A stretch of 64,000 nucleotides of DNA from an uncultured Oscillospiraceae bacterium (GCA_947587485.1 CANPXZ010000001.1:25683-89682), one strand, 5' to 3'; positions 16,391 through 24,541 are shown, counted from the stretch's first letter. Numbers and translations are program-made. Notes: generated by a model not told the origin, from the sequence alone.

Positions 16391-17455
16391 TCAGATCTCG
16401 GTCCGGTTCTGGCGCTGCATCATCTGGCCCGCCGTGTTGGACTGGACGCGGTGGCCCTGGGTTAGGACCTTCTCGGTGATACCGCTGGACCCGACAGGGT
16501 TCGGGTGTTCAACGTGGGGCGGCTGGACAGGCTTTTTCGGGGTAGACGCCGTCGCGTTGGTCGCGCCATGGATGTCCAGGCTCTCGCCGGTCAGGCCAAG
16601 CGTCGCCACGTCAGCCAGATCCGTGGGGAAGAAAATCTTGGTCGCATTGCCGTCAGCCACGTCCTTCAGGGCCTGCAGCGCCTTCAGGCGCAGGATGTCG
16701 TCGTTGAGCTGGGATGCCGCCAACATATTGATGCCCTGGGCCTCGGCCTCGTAAACGATCCGGATGGACTCCGCCTGGCCTTTTGCCAAAGCGATGGCCG
16801 CCTCGGACTCGGCTTCGGCCGCCAGGATCTTGGCCTGCTTATCGCCTTCGGCGTGGGTGATGCTGGCCTGCTTATAGCCCTCGGCCTCCAGGACCGCCTG
16901 GCGTTTCTCACGCTCAGCCGTCATCTGCTTCTGCATGATCTCCAGGATGTCGGCAGGCGGCTGGATATTCTTGACCTCGGCGCGGGTGATCTTGATGCCC
17001 CAGGGATCGGTCGCCTTGTCCAGGGACTCCAGCATCTGGGCATTGATCGTCTCACGGCTGGTCAGGGTCTGGTCAAACTCCAGGGCGCCGACAATGGCAC
17101 GGAGCGTGGTTGCGGACAGGTTCTCGACGCTCTGGATCGGGTTCTGGGCGCCGTACACGAACAGTTTCGGGTCAACGACCTTCATGAACACGACGGAATC
17201 GATGCGCACGGCCACGTTATCCTTGGTGATGACGGGCTGGGGCGGAAAATCGAGCGCAACCTCTTTCACGGTCACCTTGCCGCCAGGGGCGACATGGTCG
17301 ATAAAGGGCACGATGAAGTTGATGCCGGCGTCACAGGTCTTGTAGTACCGGCCAAGGCGCTCAATCACGTACACATAGGTCTGCGGGACGATCTTCACGC
17401 AGCAGGCCACCAGGATCAACGCCACGATGAGCAGGATCACGATAAATGCTACCAT
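16391..17455 (-). CDS. SPFH/band 7 (stomatin-like) membrane protein
   Basis: A 354-aa stomatin/QmcA-like protein. Residues 1-20 form an N-terminal membrane segment (FIVILLIVALILVACC). The SPFH core follows (VPQTYVYVIERLGRYYKTCDAGINF; VAVRIDSVVFMKVVDP), then a long Ala/Glu-rich helix (ITHAEGDKQAKILAAEAESEAAI) typical of oligomerisation. The last ~80 residues are Pro/Asn-rich. Family members form membrane microdomain scaffolds or cages and modulate proteases; FtsH or NfeD partners are not seen here. GAGG precedes the start. It lies in the envelope-related unit with GtrA-like and lipoproteins. Confidence 0.9.
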   Translation of the reverse strand: MVAFIVILLIVALILVACCVKIVPQTYVYVIERLGRYYKTCDAGINFIVPFIDHVAPGGKVTVKEVALDFPPQPVITKDNVAVRIDSVVFMKVVDPKLFVYGAQNPIQSVENLSATTLRAIVGALEFDQTLTSRETINAQMLESLDKATDPWGIKITRAEVKNIQPPADILEIMQKQMTAEREKRQAVLEAEGYKQASITHAEGDKQAKILAAEAESEAAIALAKGQAESIRIVYEAEAQGINMLAASQLNDDILRLKALQALKDVADGNATKIFFPTDLADVATLGLTGESLDIHGATNATASTPKKPVQPPHVEHPNPVGSSGITEKVLTQGHRVQSNTAGQMMQRQNRTEI

Positions 17456-17476
17456 CTTTTCTTACCTCACTTTCAA

Positions 17477-18544
17477 TCAGTTTTCAGTGCCGGAATTGCC
17501 GGCCGTTTCAGTATCGGTTTCAGTATCCGCAGTCTCGTTTGTCGCCGGGGCCTCAGGTGTCTCCTCGTCCTGCAGGATCTCATTGGGATTGTTGACCGCG
17601 GACTGGACCGTCTTGGTCATCGCCTCGTCATCCGCGCAGTACAGGAAACACTGGTTCACGAAACCAACGGGGATCACGTCGTCCATCATCATATGGCAGC
17701 GGGAGATGTCATGCCGGATGCTGGAATCCATATTAGCCGCATAGTCCTCAGCGTCAGTCCAGTAACCGGGCGCAGAGATCGCCACCGTATAGAACATGTC
17801 ATGGCCAGTCAGGTCATAATAGAGCATCACGGCGAGCATACCATCAAGCAGCTGGCTATGGTCAATCCCATAGGCGTCATGCAGCTTCTGCAGGCAGGCC
17901 TTATGCGTCTCATCATCCATGCCGGACATGTCTGCATGCAGGTAGTAGACACAGACCGTATAGTTTTCCAGGTCAGCGCGTTCGGAATATGCCTCGCGCA
18001 GCGCCTCGTCCGTCTCGAAATCAGAACCAAGGCAGGCCGCCAGCTCACCGGTTTCAGGGTCATACTGGTCAACGCCGAAATCCGCCGCCAGCATCTTCAG
18101 GACGGCAAAACCGTCGTAACGGGTGCGGGCCAGGTCAGAGATCTTGTACTGGTGCTCGCCCAGCTGTACGTAATTGATCCGGTCATAGACACGCACCAGG
18201 GGCAGCCCCTCGCCGGCATCGGGATCCGTGCCGCAGGACAGCATGTTCGCCGCGAACATCGTGGCAAAACCGGAGCCGTTGTAATACACGTTCTCGTCCT
18301 GCTTGCCGAGCACGACCTGCGCGCTTTCGTCCAAATAGTATTTCTGTTCCTCGGGCATCTCGCCCAGATCAGCGGTATTGTCGACAAAGCCGTCCGGCAT
18401 CGTCGGCTCTTCCGTCTCGGTCTGTACAGGCTCGCCGGGCTCCGTCGCATCCGGGTCGTCCTTGCCGCATGCCGCCAGGAGCGACATGGACATCGTCAGC
18501 ACAAGCAGCAGGGCAGCGACCCTCTTGAGATGTTTCTGTTTCAT
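17477..18544 (-). CDS. Lipoprotein of unknown function, 355 aa
   Basis: A lipoprotein signal peptide (basic KQKHLKR, hydrophobic core, lipobox LLAAC) is followed by an acidic Thr/Glu/Pro spacer and a ~260-residue extracellular domain rich in Asp, Tyr and Cys. A second Thr/Glu-rich disordered stretch ends the protein. Contains at least six Cys after the lipobox. No family recognised. GAAAGGAG precedes the start. Anchored outside the membrane beside an SPFH protein and a 261-aa membrane protein. Confidence 0.8.
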   Translation of the reverse strand: MKQKHLKRVAALLLVLTMSMSLLAACGKDDPDATEPGEPVQTETEEPTMPDGFVDNTADLGEMPEEQKYYLDESAQVVLGKQDENVYYNGSGFATMFAANMLSCGTDPDAGEGLPLVRVYDRINYVQLGEHQYKISDLARTRYDGFAVLKMLAADFGVDQYDPETGELAACLGSDFETDEALREAYSERADLENYTVCVYYLHADMSGMDDETHKACLQKLHDAYGIDHSQLLDGMLAVMLYYDLTGHDMFYTVAISAPGYWTDAEDYAANMDSSIRHDISRCHMMMDDVIPVGFVNQCFLYCADDEAMTKTVQSAVNNPNEILQDEETPEAPATNETADTETDTETAGNSGTEN

Positions 18545-18598
18545 TGGATCAAATTTCTCCTTTCATGATAGGCATGGTTTATCGTTCCGGCAAGCGGC

Positions 18599-19384
18599 TC
18601 AGGCATTCCCGCACCGCTCGCACAAAACTTCGTATTTGTTCGGCCCGCCGGTCACACGCAGGCTCGCCCCGGTCAGCGGGGAACGTCCGCAACGCTCACA
18701 CCGGAACCCGGCCCGCTCCAATTCCTTACGGCGGAACTTCATGTCGCCATCCGGCCCGAGCAAAGGTTCAGGTTTGCGGTTCAGGAGCTTGAGCAGCACA
18801 TGCCTCGGCAGGCGCTTCGTCTGCGAAAACATCCGCCCGTTTTCACCAACAAACTTGCAGTCAAACGCCGGATCAGGCGACAGGACCTTGTACAGGTTGT
18901 TGATGAGCTCGTTGCACATCCTCTGGCAGAGCGGGTCCATCGTATCGTGCGCCAGTACGCACATCCAGTCGATCTCGGTCTTGCTTTCCTTCCAGACCCT
19001 GATGCGCTCGTCGGACGCCTCCAGCAGGTCTTCCATTTCCGAGACGTCAAACATCTCACGCACATAAGCCTCAGGATCAAATTTTGAAACGGCGTCGACG
19101 GAATCCAGCTTCACAGGCGTCGAAATCCCGGTGCAGAGCTGCCCGACGATGCGCTGCACGGCCTCGTTGACGGAATCGTAGGTCTCCCGGTCCTGGATCC
19201 GGTTCTGGGCGCCTTTGTCAGCGTCATATCCGGAAGCCATGTTCGACCACTCGTTGGCTTTTTCTTCCGAGAGCTTAAAATCTTTTGAGTGGTCCCCAGA
19301 CCTGTTGATCAAAACGACGGCCACTGCGGCTATCCCGATGATGAGCAACAGCACGGCCGCCAAAAGTACGATCATAATGATCAC
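18599..19384 (-). CDS. Membrane-anchored protein with C-terminal Cys4 zinc site
   Basis: Starts at a GTG overlapping the GtrA stop (GTGA), 9 bases after GGAGG; the ORF-track start at 19465 lies inside the upstream gene. Residues 2-25 form a membrane helix (IIMIVLLAAVLLLIIGIAAVAVVLI). A helical charged middle follows. The C terminus has FRCERCGRSPLTG and VLCERCGN, two CxxC knuckles that resemble an HNH/treble-clef zinc site but lack the usual catalytic histidines (RVTGG replaces them). Probably a zinc-binding tail. 261 aa. No function assigned. Confidence 0.75.
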   Translation of the reverse strand: MIIMIVLLAAVLLLIIGIAAVAVVLINRSGDHSKDFKLSEEKANEWSNMASGYDADKGAQNRIQDRETYDSVNEAVQRIVGQLCTGISTPVKLDSVDAVSKFDPEAYVREMFDVSEMEDLLEASDERIRVWKESKTEIDWMCVLAHDTMDPLCQRMCNELINNLYKVLSPDPAFDCKFVGENGRMFSQTKRLPRHVLLKLLNRKPEPLLGPDGDMKFRRKELERAGFRCERCGRSPLTGASLRVTGGPNKYEVLCERCGNA

Positions 19385-19806
19385 GCGTCTTTTCCTCCTT
19401 TTCCATAGTCCTGCAGGAACACCAGGTATTTCCCAAGGACGTAATTGAGCACCGTCGTCACACACAGTGCTATGAATGTGATCGCGTATACGCCAAGCCC
19501 GGCCAGTCCCAGAAAGAACCGGAACACCTGGTCCATGCCAAGCGTGCCGATGCGGGATGTGACATGCCGCAGAAATTCATTGGCGACCGGCCCGGAAGTC
19601 TTAAACACAAAATACCGGTTCAAGATATAGGCTGCCAGCATGCCGGAAACCCAGTTGACAAGCCCAAGGACGGCATTCGGCCCGGGACCAGGATGCGGGT
19701 CCATTTTGAAAAACACGAAATGTACGGCCGCCATGCAGGCCCAGGAAACAGCCATGGAACACATGCCGCAAATGAGATACGCGAGCGCCTCGCGCCTCAT
19801 GCTCAT
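19381..19806 (-). CDS. GtrA-like four-helix membrane protein
   Basis: A 141-aa GtrA-family protein: four hydrophobic segments, with the signature GLVNWVSGMLAAYILNRYFVF in the second. GtrA proteins move or assist lipid-linked sugars for cell-surface glycosylation, usually beside a glycosyltransferase, which I do not see here. The start ATG overlaps the stop of the 45-aa lipoprotein (ATGA) with GAGG 7 bases upstream. Coupled at both ends. Confidence 0.85.
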   Translation of the reverse strand: MSMRREALAYLICGMCSMAVSWACMAAVHFVFFKMDPHPGPGPNAVLGLVNWVSGMLAAYILNRYFVFKTSGPVANEFLRHVTSRIGTLGMDQVFRFFLGLAGLGVYAITFIALCVTTVLNYVLGKYLVFLQDYGKGGKDA

Positions 19807-19940
19807 GCGTTGACCTCGGCCGTCTGGATCACCGGCGTGTCAATGATCTCCCCTGGCGTGTCGTTCACATCCGTCCCGCATGCCACCAATAAAAACAGGC
19901 AGGCGGCCGCAGCCAAAACGAAAAATAATCTCTTCCTCAA
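19803..19940 (-). CDS. Tiny lipoprotein, 45 aa, TTG start
   Basis: Not in the ORF track. The start is TTG, 9 bases after AAGGTGG, and overlaps the DUF2130 stop (TTGA); an in-frame stop lies two codons upstream, so no other start fits. The protein is RKRLFFVLAAAACLFLLVACG, a lipoprotein signal with lipobox LVAC, then ~24 residues rich in Asp, Thr and Pro. Its stop overlaps the GtrA start (ATGA). The overlaps at both ends and the lipobox argue that it is real. Entericidin-like small lipoproteins are comparable only in size. Confidence 0.75.
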   Translation of the reverse strand: MRKRLFFVLAAAACLFLLVACGTDVNDTPGEIIDTPVIQTAEVNA

Positions 19941-20905
19941 ACCTCACCACCACCTTTTTCAGAATAAACAGTCCCAGCGTAAAGCCTCCGGGCCGTCAGC
20001 TTGTCAGCCTTCCCGGACGCCGTTCGGAGCGATTTGCGGGCAGCTTCCAGCTCGTCACGTGTCTTCGACAGCCTGTCAATAGCCTTGTCGAGTTCCAAAA
20101 TGGCACTGTCCATATGCCGGTCTGCAAAATCAGCGGATTTGGCGAACCCGGTCTTGAACTCGAAGATCCTGTCCTCCAGGACATCCAGATCTGATCTGGC
20201 ATTCTCCAGCTCACGAATCCGGAGCTTGTCCGCCGCCCTGTCCATCGCCGCCCGCCATAAGAGGCCGATGATCGTTAAAAAGCATTGCGGCCGCACGGCA
20301 TACATCTTGGGATAGGCGAAACCAAGGTCCGCTATCCCGGCGTTATAGAAACTGCTGTCTGGCTCCAGCATCGTGACCAGTACGGCGAACTCGCAATTCT
20401 TCGACCGGCGGTCTTTGTCCAGCTTCTCAAAGAAGTCTTCATTCTTGTGCCGCATCCGGACGTCCGTATCCGGGTCCTCATTCTTCATCTCGAACATGAT
20501 GGACAGGACCTCGACGCCGTCCGCATAGCCCCGGAAGATGTAATCGCCCTTCGATCCGCCGCGCGCGTCATTGTCCTTGGCGAAATACGCCCCGGGATAC
20601 GCGGTCGCACGGATCTTATTGAACTCACTCTCGCAAAAACGCTCCAGCGATTCGCCAATCATTTTCGTGGAAAGCCTGGACCGCATGTCACGCAGATAAG
20701 CGATCTGTTCGTCCCGGTCAACCAGCTTCTCACGCAGGGCCCGCACCTCCCGGTCGTATTCAGCCCGCTGCTCCGAGACGGCGACCGCCACGGATTTGCG
20801 GAACTCTTCATCGCGGATCTGCCGGACAGCCGGATGTGACGCGTCCAGTTCAAACTGCTCCCCGCAGTTCGGGCATTCGATCAGGATTCCCATGTGTGCC
20901 GTCAT
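19937..20905 (-). CDS. DUF2130 family protein
   Basis: A 322-aa protein with the DUF2130 core (ESLERFCESEFNKIRATAYPGAYFAKDNDA, then GSKGDYIF, IMFEMKNE and KNEDFFEKLDKDR). The N-terminal ECPNCG gives one zinc knuckle, and a coiled coil precedes the core. The D...E-K pattern in the core suggests a PD-(D/E)XK nuclease-like fold, which is inference. GAGG lies 7 bases before the ATG at 20905; the ATG at 20893 is an alternative. First gene of the long membrane/envelope unit. Role unknown. Confidence 0.85.
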   Translation of the reverse strand: MTAHMGILIECPNCGEQFELDASHPAVRQIRDEEFRKSVAVAVSEQRAEYDREVRALREKLVDRDEQIAYLRDMRSRLSTKMIGESLERFCESEFNKIRATAYPGAYFAKDNDARGGSKGDYIFRGYADGVEVLSIMFEMKNEDPDTDVRMRHKNEDFFEKLDKDRRSKNCEFAVLVTMLEPDSSFYNAGIADLGFAYPKMYAVRPQCFLTIIGLLWRAAMDRAADKLRIRELENARSDLDVLEDRIFEFKTGFAKSADFADRHMDSAILELDKAIDRLSKTRDELEAARKSLRTASGKADKLTARRLYAGTVYSEKGGGEV

Positions 20906-20927
20906 CCCCTTTCCTCAAACTAAGGCT

Positions 20928-20956
20928 ATTATAGCACACACAGAAACAAAAAGCAA
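20928..20956 (-). promoter_or_regulatory. Sigma-A promoter of the DUF2130 unit
   Basis: Minus strand TTGCTT (20951-20956), 17 bases, TATAAT (20928-20933). It drives up to ten genes down to 14830. Confidence 0.75.
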
Positions 20957-20961
20957 CACTT

Positions 20962-20979
20962 TTGTACAAACTTGTACAA
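20962..20979 (-). promoter_or_regulatory. Tandem TTGTACAA operator
   Basis: Two copies of the 8-bp palindrome TTGTACAA (20962-20969 and 20972-20979) are spaced exactly 10 bp apart and lie just upstream of the -35 box. One helical turn spacing suggests side-by-side binding of a regulator. Confidence 0.55.
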
Positions 20980-20999
20980 AAATATATATATCTTTGTTT

Positions 21000-21362
21000 T
21001 TAATAGTCCATCGCGATGATCCGCTTGGCATCCCTGGGCCCATTCAGGCCATGCCAACTCCGGCCGTCAGAACAGTATAAGGAACCGCCGATCAGGGAAT
21101 AAGTCCGGCCGTCAGGGCCATAGAACATATTCCCGACCTCCGTCACCATCCCGCCAAACGACCGGCCGCCCAGGAACATGCCGTTGCCAGGACCATTGTC
21201 AAAAGCCATCTGGCCGTCCGAGCCGAAAAACCCGTTCCCAATCTCCTGTTGGAAGGAACCGTCCGGCCCATGCAGGCCGCCGCCGATCCCGACGATCGGC
21301 CCGTCAGGCCCGAACACCGTACCAAAGTCATGTTTCTTATCCTTGTCATCAAAATATCCCAT
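21000..21362 (-). CDS. GPDG-repeat protein, 120 aa
   Basis: Starts MGYFDDKDKKHDFGT, 8 bases after GGAGGAT; a first ATG two codons earlier is too close. Composed of recurring ~20-residue units with G(P/S)DG (FGPDGPIVGIGG, LHGPDGSF, GFFGSDGQ, MFYGPDGR, YCSDGRS), suggesting a beta-hairpin repeat fold. It has no signal peptide. Last in the unit with two signal peptidases. No family recognised. Confidence 0.7.
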   Translation of the reverse strand: MGYFDDKDKKHDFGTVFGPDGPIVGIGGGLHGPDGSFQQEIGNGFFGSDGQMAFDNGPGNGMFLGGRSFGGMVTEVGNMFYGPDGRTYSLIGGSLYCSDGRSWHGLNGPRDAKRIIAMDY

Positions 21363-21385
21363 GACCATATCCTCCTTTGATAAGA

Positions 21386-21850
21386 TCAGTCCCTATGGTT
21401 CCGAAGCAGCCACCGGAAAATCCAAGCCGCCGCCCCGCCGCAGAACAGCGCCGCGATCCAGGCCCCGCCAAGCAAAAACCCGGACAGGAAGCCGATATAA
21501 GGCACACTGAACAGCATCTCGCCTACGACAGAATCATACGCCACAACAGGGTCCGTGTCAAGGTTTGCATCACCTTTGAACACCAGTTCCCCGTCATCCA
21601 AATCGTTCTCCATGACACGATGAATCACCGTGACGCTCCGCCCATACTCATTTGCCTGGTACGCAGCCACGTCACCTTTTTGAAGGGCCATCGGCTCAGC
21701 CGGCACAACAACGACCAGGGACCCGGACGGAATCTCAGGCGCCATGCTTCCTGTCCTGACGTTATAAGCGTGCAGTCCGCAAATGCGGAACAGCAGGACG
21801 CCGCAAACCACCACGCAGAACAAGATCCTCAGTTTTTTCCATAATGGCAT
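21386..21850 (-). CDS. SipW/ER-type signal peptidase
   Basis: A 154-aa signal peptidase of the Ser-His type found in archaea, eukaryotes and Bacillus SipW. An N-terminal membrane helix (~7-24) precedes TGSMAPEIPSGSLVV (catalytic Ser ~35) and VTVIHRV (catalytic His ~77), then GDANLDTDP. A C-terminal membrane segment (YIGFLSGFLLGGAWIAALF) completes it. The start at 21850 follows GGAGGTGTACGG. It lies 13 bases after a LepB-type peptidase, so the unit carries two mechanistically different signal peptidases. It may process a dedicated substrate of the element. Confidence 0.88.
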   Translation of the reverse strand: MPLWKKLRILFCVVVCGVLLFRICGLHAYNVRTGSMAPEIPSGSLVVVVPAEPMALQKGDVAAYQANEYGRSVTVIHRVMENDLDDGELVFKGDANLDTDPVVAYDSVVGEMLFSVPYIGFLSGFLLGGAWIAALFCGGAAAWIFRWLLRNHRD

Positions 21851-21863
21851 CCGTACACCTCCG

Positions 21864-22352
21864 TCAGAACTTGACCCATTCCGGGAGCACAATACGTACG
21901 ACGCCTATCACGTCATCCAGATCAATGCATCCCAGAATGCGGCTGTCCAAAGAATTGTCACGGTTATCGCCCATAACAAAGACTGCGTCTTCCGGCACAT
22001 CCCCGCTCCAGGCGTCAGCATAATCGTGCACCCCATCCGTAATATAAGGTTCGTCGACAACCTCCCCGTTCACAAGGACGCTGCCATCAGAATATGTGAT
22101 GGAATCCCCGGACACACCGATACAGCGCTTGACAAGCACCTGCCCATCGGCTTCGACCAGGATAATGTCGCCATGTTTCGGAACGCCGACGGTCGCCAAC
22201 AGGCACCTCCCGCTGGAGAGCGTCGGCTCCATGGACGACCCCTCGACCCGGGCAGGGACGACAAAATGAAAAAGCATGGCTGCCACGATCAGGAATTCAA
22301 CGGCAATGACGGTTTTCAAAAACCATCCGCCATGCTTTTTCTCCTCAACCAT
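21864..22352 (-). CDS. Type I signal peptidase (LepB-like)
   Basis: A 162-aa type I signal peptidase. An N-terminal membrane helix (13-32) is followed by the catalytic SSMEP box (Ser40), VKRCIGVSGD (general base Lys75) and VFVMGDNRDNSLDSR. It removes signal peptides of secreted proteins on the outer membrane face. GGAGG precedes the start. First gene of a three-gene unit with the SipW-type enzyme and the GPDG protein. All catalytic residues are present. Confidence 0.93.
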   Translation of the reverse strand: MVEEKKHGGWFLKTVIAVEFLIVAAMLFHFVVPARVEGSSMEPTLSSGRCLLATVGVPKHGDIILVEADGQVLVKRCIGVSGDSITYSDGSVLVNGEVVDEPYITDGVHDYADAWSGDVPEDAVFVMGDNRDNSLDSRILGCIDLDDVIGVVRIVLPEWVKF

Positions 22353-22394
22353 ACGGCAGCCCTCCTTTCCGATCCATAAAAATCTCTATAGATC

Positions 22395-22423
22395 AGGATA
22401 CCACATCTGAACCACAAATGCAA
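22395..22423 (-). promoter_or_regulatory. Promoter of the signal peptidase unit
   Basis: Minus strand TTGCAT, 17 bases, TATCCT. TTTATATAAA (22449-22458) lies ~25 bp upstream. Confidence 0.65.
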
Positions 22424-22459
22424 GCATTTATATATAATTTTGTTGATCTTTATATAAAA

Positions 22460-22493
22460 GAAAACCTTCCCGCCAAAACGTAAGGCGGGAAGG
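22460..22493 (-). terminator. Rho-independent terminator
   Basis: Minus strand CCTTCCCGCC pairs with GGCGGGAAGG, followed by TTTTC. It ends the unit containing the tandem paralogues. Confidence 0.85.
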
Positions 22494-22511
22494 TCATTGT
22501 CAGGACCCGCA

Positions 22512-23615
22512 TCAAGACAGCTGGTCGTCAGGCCCGTCATAGGTCTCCTCGTTCATAAACTCGGCCAGGCGCCGTACAGCATCGATCGCCGTATCGCCTT
22601 TCTGTTTCAGCTTCGCTGTGAAGACTGTCTGTTTGTCGCTTTCCAACGGCTTGCAGGCATGCTCAAACGCCGCCAGAGGAACGCCGGCACTCTGCCGTCC
22701 AAGCGCCGACCGCGGGTTCCAGAGGTTCGGCTTCGGGCGGCCTTTCGCGTCCGTCTCCGCGAGGACCACGTCTGGAACCAAGCGGTAGGATAACGACAGC
22801 TCCCGCCCAAGGACCGGGTCTTCCGGCTGCTTCATCCCATCCGGGACACGCAGAGCTTTTAACACTTCAGGGTAGCCATCACATTTGACTGCCTGCCACG
22901 CATGCCGGTCAGGGTGCTTCGCGGCATCTTTCAGAAAATCCTGATAGACGGCAAAACTATTGAAATTTGCCGCAAACGCAGCGGCCGCCTCGGATTTATC
23001 GATCGCTGTCAACAGGTCACACGCAGCGTCCTTCCGGATCACGCATGTGGGGCTGTTTTTCGGTCCGATGCCGATGTGGCGCTCAGAGCTTGCGTTCCGG
23101 TACGCGCCAATATCAGCGGCGAACAGGATCACATCGCCGCCTGCGGCATCAGAAGGGCCTTCCGACGTCACCACATGGACCGGCTCCGAAATGTCGTCCG
23201 GGACCGTGACACCAAAATAGCGCCGTCCTTTCCCGGACATCTGATAAAAATCCATGGCGGTCGTCTCCAGAGGTTTGCGAAAGCAGTCACGGTTCAGATG
23301 CCGCATAAAGTCCTGGACGGACGTTTTCTCAGGCTCAGGCTCCGGCGTTGAAAACTCGCTGGTACGGTAATCAGCCGGGACCTCAATGACCTCTTCAGCC
23401 GGTGACTCAGGCACAACGATGACATCCTCAGGCTCCTGGACGACAACAACATCCTCTTTGGGTGGCTCGGGCGCAGGTTCCGGCGCCGGCTTAGCGTCAA
23501 ACCGGACCCTTGACTTATCCACCGTTTCCACATGGTTTTCCACACCGCCGCGGCGCCGCATGTTGAAATCATCCTTTGCGTGCAGCGGGAAATATACATC
23601 GTTTTGGTTCTTCAT
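22512..23615 (-). CDS. Unknown protein, paralogue of next gene, 367 aa
   Basis: The start is MKNQNDVYFPLHAKDD at 23615. Residues ~50-110 are Pro/Glu/Val-rich and disordered. The rest is homologous to the 283-aa protein encoded just upstream: both have RKPLE(T/S)T.M, FA.(N/D)F..F...Q.FLK(D/E).AK.P, and LVPDVV.A. The tail contains AIDAVRRLAEFM and ends ETYDGPDDQLS, the latter similar to the tail of the 109-aa protein at 8116. No known family. Its expression would depend on read-through past hairpins from 26253. Function unknown. Confidence 0.75.
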   Translation of the reverse strand: MKNQNDVYFPLHAKDDFNMRRRGGVENHVETVDKSRVRFDAKPAPEPAPEPPKEDVVVVQEPEDVIVVPESPAEEVIEVPADYRTSEFSTPEPEPEKTSVQDFMRHLNRDCFRKPLETTAMDFYQMSGKGRRYFGVTVPDDISEPVHVVTSEGPSDAAGGDVILFAADIGAYRNASSERHIGIGPKNSPTCVIRKDAACDLLTAIDKSEAAAAFAANFNSFAVYQDFLKDAAKHPDRHAWQAVKCDGYPEVLKALRVPDGMKQPEDPVLGRELSLSYRLVPDVVLAETDAKGRPKPNLWNPRSALGRQSAGVPLAAFEHACKPLESDKQTVFTAKLKQKGDTAIDAVRRLAEFMNEETYDGPDDQLS

Positions 23616-23643
23616 GCTCACACCGCCTGTCTGTTCTAAATAA

Positions 23644-23677
23644 GGCCTCGTCCCGAACAAATATCCGGAACGGGGCG
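23644..23677 (-). terminator. Hairpin between the tandem paralogues
   Basis: GCCCCGTTCCG pairs with CGGGACGAGGC (some G-T pairs) on the minus strand, with a weak T-rich end. Probably partial termination. Confidence 0.45.
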
Positions 23678-23689
23678 CAAAACGTAAAA

Positions 23690-24541
23690 TCAGTCGAACT
23701 GACGCTCGTCCACTTCATTGTCACTGGCATCGATATCGGCAGCCATGCGGTTCAGGGCGCTCATGGCCTTGGACGGCGCCTCGACCATCTTATAGTTCTT
23801 CGCGAAATCCTCGTTAGACACACCGGGATTGACCCAGCCGCTTACCAGATTCGGCGCGAACGTGATCGGCTGCGGATTGCCGGCGCCGTCTTTATGGGCG
23901 ACAACGACATCTGGAACCAGCAGCGTGGTCAATTTATAATTGCCAAGCGCATCGGCGTCAAGGGCAGCCTTGTCGCCCTTAAAACGCTCCGGGACCTTGA
24001 TGGACGCCAAGATCTCGGAATGGTCGTTCGCCGTGACATCGGTCCATTTCTCAGGCTGTTTTGCGGACTCCTTCAAGAAGCCCTGGAAATCCATAAAATG
24101 GTCGAAGTCATTGGCAAACTGTTCCGCGACCTCTTTGTTGTCATACAGCTTGAGAGCCTTGTCAGCGACATCCGCCGGGATCACAGCCATCGGCAGCCCG
24201 GTGGCGACAATGCCGCAGCCGTACTCAGACGTCACATCATCCCGCTCCAAAACATCGGACGGGTAAAGAATCAGGTCGCCAGGATTGGCGGTGCGGCTGT
24301 CGTCGTCCAGCGTCGGCACGGTGATATGGACAGTACCGGATACGCCTTCCGGTACACGTGCCGCGAAATAACGCTGCTTGGCGAAGAACTCCGCATCGCC
24401 GGATGGATAACCGTTGAAGTCGGCGATCTGAGAAACGTCGTTGATCTTACAGTAAGTCATGTTGGTCGACTCCAGCGGCTTGCCCACACCGTTTCTTTCG
24501 ATATCATCCATGAAATCGGCAAAAGAATTATTTTCAGGCAT
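23690..24541 (-). CDS. Unknown protein, tandem paralogue, 283 aa
   Basis: The start at 24541 (MPENNSFADFMDDIERNG) follows AAAAAGGAG; the longer ORF would run through a terminator. Compact mixed alpha/beta protein (RYFAARVPEGVSGTVHITV; PGDLILYPSDV). Paralogue of the next gene, with KPLESTNMTY and LVPDVVVAHKDGAGNPQP as the clearest shared parts. The C terminus has PSKAMSALNRMAADID, the motif shared with other element proteins. It lies directly downstream of a strong terminator, so its expression is probably a fraction of that of the 466-aa gene. No family recognised. Confidence 0.75.
   Translation of the reverse strand: MPENNSFADFMDDIERNGVGKPLESTNMTYCKINDVSQIADFNGYPSGDAEFFAKQRYFAARVPEGVSGTVHITVPTLDDDSRTANPGDLILYPSDVLERDDVTSEYGCGIVATGLPMAVIPADVADKALKLYDNKEVAEQFANDFDHFMDFQGFLKESAKQPEKWTDVTANDHSEILASIKVPERFKGDKAALDADALGNYKLTTLLVPDVVVAHKDGAGNPQPITFAPNLVSGWVNPGVSNEDFAKNYKMVEAPSKAMSALNRMAADIDASDNEVDERQFD

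Noticed and set aside
18599-18720. HNH endonuclease at the C terminus of the 261-aa protein
   Set aside because: Two CxxC knuckles are present but the catalytic histidines and asparagine of HNH enzymes are absent, so only a zinc site is claimed.
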